A stretch of DNA of 64,000 bases from Bolinopsis microptera (lineage: Eukaryota > Ctenophora > Tentaculata > Lobata > Bolinopsidae): assembly GCF_026151205.1 (NCBI RefSeq), contig NC_087081.1:15550837-15614836 (forward strand), in the 5' to 3' direction. How positions within the stretch are numbered: the first letter of the stretch is position 1; every line of letters begins with the position of its first letter. The notes under the pieces were generated by a model that saw only the letters and a program-made list of their open reading frames with translations, did not search any database and was not told the origin of the DNA. The position numbers and the translations under genes were made by a program. Of the stretch, positions 55,601 through 64,000 are shown one piece after another.

Positions 55601-56101
55601 AGGAATGAATAGTACAAACCCTTTTAAGATTCCTTTATTGCATAATTGATTTTTATTTTGTCTGAGGGGCTTTCCATAAATTATTTTTTTTAAATAATTG
55701 GTCCTTTTATTGATGTTTCATATTTCACGGCAGTTTCCTTTTCAGAGTTTGAGTTTATATTTAGAAACTAACCATACTATCTTTTAGATTTATGTCACTT
55801 ATGATGGCTCCGGCTGAAAGTACTATGACTCATTTTATCTAAAAGATTGTAGTTTCATTGCTTCTGAAGTAGCTATCAGTTCGCCGGTCAATGTTGGGTA
55901 TAATACTCTTGTTCTGACATAATAGACGAACTGTCTGCGTGTTTAAATAATAACCGCCAATTCCGCTACATACTGTCCCTGTCTTCTCCTCTCCAGTTTG
56001 TTTGCTAACGAGTGTAACATACAACAGTCCCTCATCTCCTGACAGAGTTACAGTTCCGTTATCATGTTGTCGAACTAGAGTTGCGTCCTTAAACTCCCAA
56101 T
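49695..56101 (-). CDS. SRCR/LDLa/7TM receptor (GRL101-type GPCR), interrupted by a retroelement
   Basis: The visible exons (minus) are 56101-~55842, ~54222-54133, 54024-53879 and 53629-49695. Splice phases agree for the last three. The first encodes an SRCR-like half (GTVTLSGDEGLLYVTLVSKQ, GTVCSGIGGYYLNTQTVRLL). The second and third form most of another SRCR domain (CMMNGLCQNIGYP, SFVECDEGDKNISDC). The long exon holds at least six LDL-receptor class A modules, for example CDLIDNCGDRSDE, CNGIFDCFDMSDEC, CDNFPDCNDRSDE and CDGQQHCENNMDEQNC. A seven-helix domain follows (about residues 575-945 of the exon's frame) with STIR in place of DRY and NPFLY in helix 7. The C-tail of about 320 residues contains four 48-residue repeats. 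It is a plasma-membrane receptor. By family (snail GRL101) the LDLa modules bind ligand; the ligand here is unknown. The signal-peptide exon was not found. Confidence 0.8.
49830..50330 (-). repeat. 48-codon coding repeats in the receptor C-tail
   Basis: Four tandem copies of a unit containing EVHLQEGQHEQRQDPEF, TIHKDPEIHKGTNN and GGVLESELTQHDIA. Neighbours are 90% or more identical as DNA, which indicates recent duplication or homogenisation. The charged, low-complexity repeats are predicted to be disordered in the cytoplasm. Confidence 0.85.
53735..53840. mobile_element. Short MITE with GGACTTTATTTGAACGG ends, in a receptor intron
   Basis: Inverted ends (GACGGACTTTATTTGAA and TTTCAAATAAAGTCCGAT) are related to the element at 56517-56714. 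Both contain ACGGACATTAAAATGAACG. Confidence 0.65.
54222..55649 (+). CDS. Penelope-like protein: C-terminal RT half plus GIY-YIG endonuclease
   Basis: A continuous frame of 475 residues. RT motif B is NGVPTGGSLCVQLAN (40-54) and the catalytic box is YIDD (81-84, RRYIDDGAGFF). FLDIEF lies further on. A basic linker (150-330) contains a CRKKNCATC knuckle. The GIY-YIG nuclease begins at NIIYLIRC (about 359), continues with KPYVGKSTRMLRVRFGEH (371-390) and ends with KEHRYIHALN, where the catalytic glutamate is expected (E447). Penelope-like elements use the nuclease to nick target DNA and prime reverse transcription. RT motifs upstream of motif B are missing, so this copy cannot move by itself. 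The absence of stops indicates a recent insertion. Confidence 0.88.
   Translation: MNTTRPDWTPALCDWLVDLVDISLRSSIGCFEDKWYVQKNGVPTGGSLCVQLANITVFYVMNKCVYSNTDMMKRVRTVRRYIDDGAGFFYSTERKFDQWISDVNKSLKEYGLLIDESQWKEVGTPVAFLDIEFCFDPEGNLQTDLHIKETDSRSYLHFSSAHPNHIYSGIVYSQCIRLRRIINSQERLETRLSELSQAFKAAAYPSKMVNNISKKVLNSERNLERRPPKDNTLKPEILPIRVVSTYGSDSDIVTTVKKYEENLKKTRSFCNLSDSKQQSNTLEEKKNGKKFFQFVKKTGSNLKSRLVKVKEIALGNKHGQTRPCRKKNCATCESIDSATQISINGKRVKPAPGTCITYNIIYLIRCKLCEKPYVGKSTRMLRVRFGEHRRAFYKIISGQKVDTDDDSNCVGLHLHIEHGLTQKEHFNNSVSVCILENSNPSSLDVKEHRYIHALNSLRPSGMNSTNPFKIPLLHN
54222..55838 (+). mobile_element. Penelope-like element, 5'-truncated insertion in the receptor gene
   Basis: The insertion starts abruptly inside the RT domain at about 54222-54229 and carries an intact 3' coding part. 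Its 3' flank ends near 55838, with an inverted pair TATCTTTTAGAT / ATCTAAAAGATT at 55777-55850. Orientation is opposite to the receptor gene. Receptor exon sequence abuts the left border with no visible splice acceptor. Confidence 0.75.
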
Positions 56102-56516
56102 CTGAAACAATTCATGATTGTGCGAAGTTTTCCTAATGTACGTCTAAGACTAAACAAGTGAAAGGATTTATGGTTGCAACGTATGCTTAGTTTTGGAAAA
56201 ATTTGAAATATAAATGCTACACAATGAAGTGTTTATCCAAAAAAGAGATTGGAATATTGATGGAAGGTTGTCCATGCTTGTTTTTCATGCACGTATGCAG
56301 TGATCGTACAGTGATCTCAGGTATTGGTTGGCCAATGCTGGAGTTTGATCATCGTCACGTGTCAAATAAGATATGGTTCTCCTCCATTGTGCCGAGAATC
56401 ACATATTATGGCATTATAAAGATTTATTGGCTGACGAATTGAGCCATAATTCAAACATTTTTAAAAGCTGTAGCCTGTAATCACTAATCATAATCATAAT
56501 CATAGTTACTATATAA

Positions 56517-56714
56517 ACCTTATCGGACGTTACTCAACTGGACATTACGTGAACGGACATAATTTTTAACGGACATTAAAATGAACGCTCGAAGGCATTC
56601 ATGACCAGTATTTAATTTAACTACCTTATCAGAATTTATTTAAACGGAAATTAAAATGAACGCAAGGGCCTCCAGTGTCCAATTAATGTCCAATCAAATA
56701 AAGTCCGATAAGGT
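56517..56714. mobile_element. MITE with ACCTTATCGGAC terminal inverted repeats
   Basis: The left end ACCTTATCGGACGTTACTC is inverted at the right as AAATAAAGTCCGATAAGGT. The interior repeats AACGGACATTAAAATGAACG. It has no coding capacity. Confidence 0.75.
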
Positions 56715-58374
56715 ATACCAATTTCAGGAGAAGTAGTCCAAGTATGGGTCCAAGTTACTGCGGACATAGTTCACTATGTGTTTACCGTGTTTGGGTGCCC
56801 ATCATATTTTACAGATGGGGGCGATATTTTGAACGATTCTATTTTATATTCATCTATTGCTGTACTCTGTAAAATTTGAAAAGTATTTAATAAAAAAAAG
56901 TAGTATGGTATTTCATAAACATAGTATGGTATTTCACAGAAATCACTGGAGTAGAGGTCGATGGCTGTTCTGTTCTGCGAGCAGATGTCACTGATTGATC
57001 TGTTGGAGAGCTAGAAACGAGTTGGAATAATATTAACAGCAAAACGTACATTTCAAGAATTCACTACGCCTTGTGTAGCACAACTGTAAAGATTGTGAAA
57101 TAAAACCAAACTCCAGCTCTCACAAGTTCGTGGCGTCGATATGACTGAGCACAATGTCCATAGTTTTTCTAATGGCATAATGGCCTTTGTTTTAATCCTT
57201 GGTATAACTTGGTTAGCAACGGGTCTGCTTGCCACAATGAAGGCCCGGAACCCTTTCGATGCCTAAAAAAAGCGGTTTTTTCATTTGTCATTAGGTCTGG
57301 GTACCTGCTTAGACTTCTATCTGTATGTTACATTGAAAAGATCTCACAAACGAGGAAAAGGGGATCCCTTTTAACATTCTCTGACAGATTACTAGCTTCT
57401 CTTAGGTTCTCTATTTTTCACAGAGGCTAAAAAAATGTCAAATTGAACGGTCACGGTGCACAGTGGTTTATGGAGAAGAATTCTTTCAAAAATAATAATG
57501 TTTAGCTTCGGTCCAGGAAGTATCATATTTTCACTACGACCAAAATACATATAGTAAGTTAATGGCAGCTTTCAAAGTCAGTGCACTCTTCATTATAAAA
57601 TTTTGATTCAAAGAAATAGCTCATTTTAACTTTTTGTTACTATGCTTTAAACATGATTAACCTGGGAATAGATATTAATTAAAACCGTTCTAACTGAGTA
57701 ATAACCGAGGGTCGAAATAATTTCAATACAAGTGTTTTCAAGTGTAATTTTGTATCGTTCATTGTTCTGTAATAAAGCAGAATTAGTTTTAGAATGTTCA
57801 AAATTGTGAATATCACGGGTACTGAGTCCTGATCATTTAGAAATGATTAAATTAAAATAAATGTGGTATGTAGATATTAATATTATTGTTAACTCCAAAG
57901 AGTTACTTTAATAGGGTCACTTACATATATTTACCAATATCCCAAAACTCAAAATCTGTCCATATGTATTACGAAAAAATATCGTGATTAAGATTTCGGG
58001 CATTTGGCAATATATGAAAAAGCTATGATACGTTCTACTTTCTTTCGAAATACGTACAGCATTTATTCTAGTTAGGTGAACCTACTGAATGGGTCGCTAT
58101 CGTCAGGAGATGAGGACAGCAACTCTGGTGTAATCGTGCCCTAATTCAGTTATTTCCGGAGTTGGCAATTTAAACCAAGTTCTATTTTATTCCACCGCGA
58201 CTACACTGTTTTACGCACTCTCCAGCGACACACACTGTGTGACCATTCTCTTATATAATGAATGTCGAATTAAAACCGGAATAAGGACTCCTCCGCGCTA
58301 GTGACCGCAGAGAGAACTGACTAGGGTAAGCGCTCTCGTAAGTCGAGTTTTAGATGTAAGGTTTCATGGTATAA
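56715..58374. other. No gene firmly recognised; possible receptor 5' exons
   Basis: A minus-strand stretch ending at an acceptor CGTTTCTAG (about 57012-56940) encodes a serine/threonine-rich segment (SPTDQSVTSARRTEQPSTST). It could be a linker exon of the receptor, but phase and partners are not settled. The rest shows no exon. Confidence 0.3.
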
Positions 58375-58745
58375 CGTTAACTCCAGCTGTACGGTATTAT
58401 ATACAATAATGATAACTCTAGACACAAGGTAATGTTAACTCCAGATGTCAGACACAAGGTAATATAAACTCCAGATTGAAGACACAAGGTCCCTAATGTT
58501 AACTGCAGACTGTAAGACACAACCTATAAATGTTAACTCCAGATGTAAGGCCACAAGCTAATGTTACTGCAGATGTAAGACACCCCTATAAATGTTAACT
58601 CTAGATCGTAAGACACAAATGTAATATTAACTCCAGATTTAAGGACACAAGCTAATGTTAACTCACCATGTAAGACAAACTAATGTTAATTCAGATGCGA
58701 TGTAAGACACAAGGTAATATTAACTACAGATGCAAGTAAGAGGTA
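58375..58745. repeat. Degenerate ~30-bp minisatellite (GTTAACTCCAGATGTAAGACACAAG)
   Basis: About eleven copies with many substitutions and indels. It contains no gene. Confidence 0.85.
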
Positions 58746-59387
58746 AGGTTATCTTTTAAAGTTGGGGCAGAAGGTAATTCGAGATAGCTCTACACAATTA
58801 TTAATTGTCTTATTATATTCCATGTGTTATAGGGAATTGATCTCCATGTTCGAAACATGAGTATTAAAGTATCATTGTTAAATGCTTGCCTTGTAGATCG
58901 AAATTTAAAATTTGTTGACAGAATCGTCGAATGAGAAGTAACAGTATACCATCTGCAAAGTTTTAGTTGCAGGTCTCAAGTATGAAACATGGCTATGTTA
59001 TAATTGTACTGAATTTTTTACTCCTATTTTCAAAGGGCATGAAATGAGAAACATAAAGAAGAAGGCTGAGGAAGAAAGAAGGAAACATGAGAAGATCTAA
59101 ACTGTGCGGAGAGGAAAATATCCATCAACTCTTGGAGACCACGTCCGAATATTTGTTTTTAATTTCCATGTAGGCGTCACCATATAACATTACTTTGTGG
59201 CGAATTTTCCTTTACAATCACTGTTAGTTCAGTTATAAAATAATGATCATTTAATTAGTACCTTATTATCATTATTTCAGTGTGTTCGAGGAAAAACTTA
59301 TGGACTCAGATGATAGAGGTAGAACACAGAAAATTTACGAACTGTCCAAATGCATGTAAAACGTATATCGTCATCACTCTACCAAAC

Positions 59388-59655
59388 TGGTTACGCACGC
59401 ATCAACTGGTTACCATACCAACTGGTTACCATACGCCAACTGGATACCATACCAACTGTTCCATACCAACTGGTTACCACAGCAACTGGTTATCACAGCA
59501 ACTGGTTACCACAGCAAATTGGTTACATATAAACAACTGGTTACCTACAAATGGTTCCCAAGCAACTGGTTACACAGCAACTGGTTACCCAAGCAAATTG
59601 GTTACCTATAATCAACTGGTTACCATAAACAACTGATTACATACCAACTGGTTAC
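59388..59655. repeat. AACTGGTTACCATACC minisatellite
   Basis: About 17 imperfect copies of a 13-16 base unit centred on CAACTGGTTAC. The threonine/glycine/tyrosine-rich open frames across it are by-products. Confidence 0.88.
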
Positions 59656-59737
59656 CCAGAACTGCTTTAGGATCATTTTCCCCCGATGAATATTTTGTAT
59701 GGAAGCAGTTTACTAATTGAATTCACTCTCAATTGTA

Positions 59738-61823
59738 AGGTCTGTAAAAACTAAACCCATGAAACCAGTGGAGTTTATTTGGAGAATTGGGAGTATTTGA
59801 CCAAGGGTTGTTGTTGCGATTCTCATTTTGATAAATTGCAGTAGAAGTTTTTCAACAGTGTGCACATCGCTGAGTTTTTTTGCAACCAAGGATTTTTTAT
59901 AAAGATTACAGTTTGAGTGTGAGAATAATTCGAAACACGCTGGTCGAAAAATTTTAACGTAAATATTATTAATTTTCACACAAACTTTTGATTATGTACA
60001 GCTAGAGTTGTGATACGTAAACATCGGGACTACATTTATAAAATAAACCAACTTTTGTTTAATTGATATTGACAGATATTAAGGCAACTGACCAGCAAAA
60101 ACAGGGTCACGTGTTTATTTTACTGCTGAATAATTGAGATCATTTCATGTTGCTTCAGTGTATTGGGAATTGATAAAATTCGACCGAGAAAAATCGTCAG
60201 AATAAACCAGTTTTCATTTCTCACGGGCAGAATTAATATCATGATTAAGTTGATTTCTCCTAATTGAAATACATATTTACTTTATTCCCACAAGTGCCCT
60301 CGCACCCTTTTGGTCGAATTAATGTTAATGTCTTTCATGTTAATGGATTTGCTTTTCGGGGATACATTATATTTGTTTGAGCTCAAATACGATTGCTTAA
60401 AATTTGCTAACATCTTGTTACATTTGTAATTTATGTCAATTTGTCCTTTGTAAATGAATATATCTTACTTATCTTAAACTAATAATAAAGATTACGTTAA
60501 CAGACCCAAACTAAATTGCATAGTGCCATGTCCTATTTAAGGGTGTTAAATGATAATGCTTGTAAAAATTCTGATTGTCAAAGATATTAATAGGGCGAAC
60601 ATATAGAACATAAATAGATTCATGTAAAATTATGACAAGAAGCTCGATTGATGTTCTGAACTGATAGTGATAGCAAATAGTAAAATAGGTACCAAGAAGA
60701 TTATTGTCATACGTTGTATGACCCGCCGCGCACGAAGTGCGCGGCTCCCCCTGTATCGTCAGGACGATAAATGATAAAGGTACCATTGTGAAACGACCGT
60801 GGGAGTCGCAACGTTGTTAGAAAAAGTTGCAATTTTTAACTTTGCGGATTTCTGTACTCTGATCATTGTGCATTGGCTGAATTTTGTTACGTGAGTTGCA
60901 ATTGTATTTGTATTTTTGCAATGTTTGAAGCGTACAATAAACTTTCACCTAACTATGTGCTTTCGCGCCACTTCGGGCGCGCTTGTTTCACAAGTCAAGA
61001 AAAGAATCTATCCACCAACCCCGATGGGAAGGTTCGTGCGCGCGCGTGCAGTGCTGACAACGGGCGTCTATGTAGCGCAGGTAGTCTTGCACTTCTCTCC
61101 AGTATGCAGTAACCACTTTTCAAGGTTTCTATGTGCATAGTGACAGTTTACCGCCGTTTACCACAGTTTAAGCTTGAACACGCTGTGAATACGCGATCAC
61201 CTGTTTATACACGTTGCACAACTGAGTAACTGATGCTGTCTGCACGCAGTTACTCAGTTATACATTAACTGGTTGCGAGAAGCATTATTTGATGCGCGCG
61301 CGACCCAGTAGTGCATCGCGCTACAAATTATACGGCTGCAGTTGAAGTTCTTGCGAGAGCCCTCTTGCAAACAGTTTACGCCAATTTACTTTATGTATTG
61401 GTTCCCTTTATATATAATAAAATTTAAGTATTCATATTCGTTGTGTGATAATTTTTTCAAGGCACAAGAAGTAAATCACAATATGTAGTAAAATTAATTA
61501 TTCATATTATAATCAGTGTTTTAATATTAATATAATGTGAAGCACTTAATATGCTTGATTCACGATGTGTCGATGTCTATCCTTCGCAGCTTGGTGAGGC
61601 ACAATGGTGCATCCTCGCCGACATCTTGCGCGAAGAATTATTTTTCCTGATGCGCGGAGCGGCCCTGTAGTGCATCGCGTTACAATTAATATGCCTCAAT
61701 ATTTTGAGAAGAAAGTGGCGCGCGCTACTTTGAAGATATTTAGACAAATATTTACAATAATTATAGCATTGATCATTGACAATTCGTCAAAGCTTACTGG
61801 GCCGCGCTCAGCCTGTCATTCCG
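59738..61823 (+). repeat. Left arm of a >2-kb imperfect palindrome
   Basis: Starting at CTGTAAAAACTAAACCCATG (59749), the whole arm is repeated in inverse at 61872-64000. By eye the two differ at roughly 10% of positions, with frequent 1-3 base indels. No intact gene is present. Short open frames such as that at 60873-61112 have a broken counterpart in the other arm (62598-62855). Confidence 0.88.
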
Positions 61824-61871
61824 TGTATCTTTATATATTTACGGTCCATATAAATATAATTAAAGATTAAG
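61824..61871. other. 48-bp spacer of the palindrome
   Basis: AT-rich TGTATCTTTATATATTTACG and following bases, unmatched in the arms, between CATTCCG on the left and CGGATGG on the right. Confidence 0.8.
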
Positions 61872-64000
61872 CGGATGGACAGGGCTGAGCGCGGCCCCAG
61901 TAAGCTTTGACGAATTGTCAAGGATTCAATGCTATAATATTGTAATATTTGTCTAAATTTCTTCAAAGTAGCGCGCGCCACTTTCTTCTCAAAATATTGA
62001 GGCATATTAATTGTAACGCGATGCACTACTGGGCCGCGCCGCGCATCAAATAATTCTTCTCGCAAGATGATCGGCGAGATGCACCATTGTGCCTCACCAA
62101 GCTGCGAAGGATAGACCATCGACAATCGTGAATCAAGCATAATTAGTGTTCACATTATTTAATATTAAAAACTGATTATAAATATGAATAATTAATTTTA
62201 CTTACATATTGTGATTACTTCTTTGTGCCTTGAATAAATTATCACAAACGAATATGATACTTAAATTTTTATTATGTTAGGGAACCACTACATAAAGTAA
62301 ATGGCGTCGTAAACTGTTTGCAAGAGGGGAGGGCTCTCGCAAGAACTTCAATCTCAGCCGTTATACATTTGTAGCGCGATGCACTACTGGGGTCGCGCGC
62401 GCATCAAATACTGCTTCTCGCAACCAAGTTAATTGGATAAACTGAGTAACTGCGTGCAGCGCATCAGTTACTCAGTGATGCAAGTGTTATAAAAAGGTGA
62501 TCGCGTATTCACAGCGTGTTCAAAGCCTTAAACAGGTTGTGTAAACGGCGGTAAAACTGTCACTATTGCACTATAGAAACCTGAAAAAAAAAAGTGGTTA
62601 CTGCATACTCGGAGGGAGAAGTGCCAAGATACCTGCGCTACATAGGGACGCCGTTGTCAGCACTGCACGCGCGGCGCACACGAAACCTTCCCATCGGGGT
62701 GTTGGATAGATTCTTTTCATGACTTGTGAAACAAAAGCGCGCCCGAAGTGGCGCGACGAAAGCAATAGGTAGGTGAAGTTATTGTACGCTTCAAAAAACA
62801 TTGCCAAAATACAAATACAATTGCAACTCCAGTAAACAAAATTCAGCCAATGCACTATGATCAGTGGTAAGAAATCCGCACAAAGTTAAAAATTGCAAAA
62901 CTTTTTTCTATCACGTTGCGACTCACGGTCGTTTCACAATGTACCTTTTTCATATATCGTCCTGAGATACAGGGGGGAGCCGCGCAACTTCGTGCGCGGC
63001 TGGTCATACAACGTATGACAATATTTCTTGGTACCTATTATTGTACTTTTGCTAACACTTTCAGTTCTGAACATCACTCGAGCTTCTTGTCATAATTTTA
63101 CATGAATCTATTTATGTTCTATATGTTCGACCTATATAATTTCTTTGACAAATCAGGGGGATAAAAAAAATTTTTACAGATTATCATTTAACACCCTTAA
63201 CTAGGGCATTGGCACTATGCCAATTTAGTTTGGGTCTGTTACGTATCTTTATTTATTAGTTTAAGAGAGTGAAGATATTTCATTTATCAAGGACCAAATT
63301 GACTTTAAATTACAAATGTAACAAGATGTTAGCAAATTTAAGCAACGTTTTATATGAGCCTCAAACAAAATATTAATGTATACCCGAAAGCAAATCCATT
63401 ATTACCATGAACGACGATTAACATTAATTCGACCAAACGATGGGCAACTTGGTGGGAAGTAAAGTATATTTTGTTATGTTCAATTAAGAGGAAATCTACT
63501 TTAATCCTGATATTAATTCTGCCACGTGAGAAATGAAAACTTGTTTAATCTGACGATTTTTTTCTGGTCGAATTTTATTCAATTCCAAAACAAATGAGCA
63601 TACATGAAATGAATATCAATTCTTCTACAGTTAAAATAAACACGTGTCGCCTGTTGTTGTGGTCGAGTTGTTTAATATTGTTCAATATCATTATACAAAA
63701 GTTGGTTTTTTATAATGTAGTCGAATGTTTCCGAGTCACACTCTAGCTGTAATAATCAAAAGTTTGTGGTGAAATTAATAAATATTACGTTAAATTTTTC
63801 GACCAGCGAGTTTTCGAATTATTCTCACTACCAAACTGTAATCTTATAAAAAATCCTGGTTTCAAAATAAAATCAGCGATTGTGCACACTGTTTGAAACT
63901 TCTATGCATTTATCAACATGAGAATCGCAACTACAACCATTGGTCAATACTCCCAATTCTCTTATACTCCACTGGATTCATGGGTTTAGTTTACAGATTA
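61872..64000 (-). repeat. Right arm of the palindrome (runs off the window)
   Basis: Reverse complement of 59738-61823, still matching at the last base of the window, so the true arm length is unknown. Confidence 0.88.

Noticed and set aside
59280-59636. 118-residue threonine/tyrosine-rich open frame
   Set aside because: It is generated by the CAACTGGTTAC minisatellite, with no splice or domain support.
60873-62855. Paired short open frames in the palindrome arms
   Set aside because: Frames are not conserved between arms because of indels, so no coding constraint is visible.

Overview
The window is nuclear DNA from an animal, and the gene set points to an early-branching metazoan, most likely a cnidarian. 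Genes are split by spliceosomal introns with GT-AG borders. The list includes a GRL101-type receptor combining SRCR, LDL-receptor class A and 7TM modules, a secreted GPI-type alpha carbonic anhydrase, two Penelope-like retroelements and a DNA-transposon gene family common in cnidarian genomes. The species call is inference, because no rRNA or organelle marker is present.

Layout: 0.5-4.2 kb is a DNA transposon with terminal inverted repeats of about 600 bp and a decayed gene. 4.6-7.8 kb holds CACGTG/TGACGTCA satellites and a MITE. 7.8-8.8 kb is an intronless GPCR. 9.9-12.6 kb has two small spliced genes, one coiled-coil on the minus strand and one with a discoidin-like fold on the plus strand. 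14.9-15.7 kb is a carbonic anhydrase. 16.2-17.1 kb is an orphan LINE ORF1. 17.5-19.1 kb has a small coiled-coil gene and a HIRAN-like fragment. 20.7-32.6 kb (minus) is a 13-exon thymidine-phosphorylase-like gene whose intron 9 contains a complete SLC18-like MFS transporter gene on the same strand. 33.2-35.1 kb (minus) is a Cid1-type nucleotidyltransferase. 35.6-38.3 kb holds transposon relics and a retroelement C-terminus. A 100-N gap follows, then about 7.9 kb (38.45-46.33 kb) of sequence that looks like failed base calling rather than biology. 46.9-48.4 kb is a decayed Penelope element. 49.7-56.1 kb (minus) is the SRCR/LDLa/7TM receptor gene, split by a second, 5'-truncated Penelope element with RT and GIY-YIG domains. 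59.7-64.0 kb is a giant imperfect palindrome that runs off the window.

Two points stand out. First, the thymidine-phosphorylase-like protein keeps the family's whole length and order of segments but has lost nearly every recognisable phosphate- and base-binding motif, so it looks like a pseudoenzyme. Second, several introns are built largely of private tandem arrays that start within a few bases of the 5' splice site, and one exon carries a 120-bp tandem duplication around a CACGTG/CRE satellite that could be removed in frame as a newly formed intron. Exon structures were deduced by eye from splice signals, phase matching and family resemblance. Four single-base frame breaks in the phosphorylase-like and MFS genes may be draft-assembly errors.
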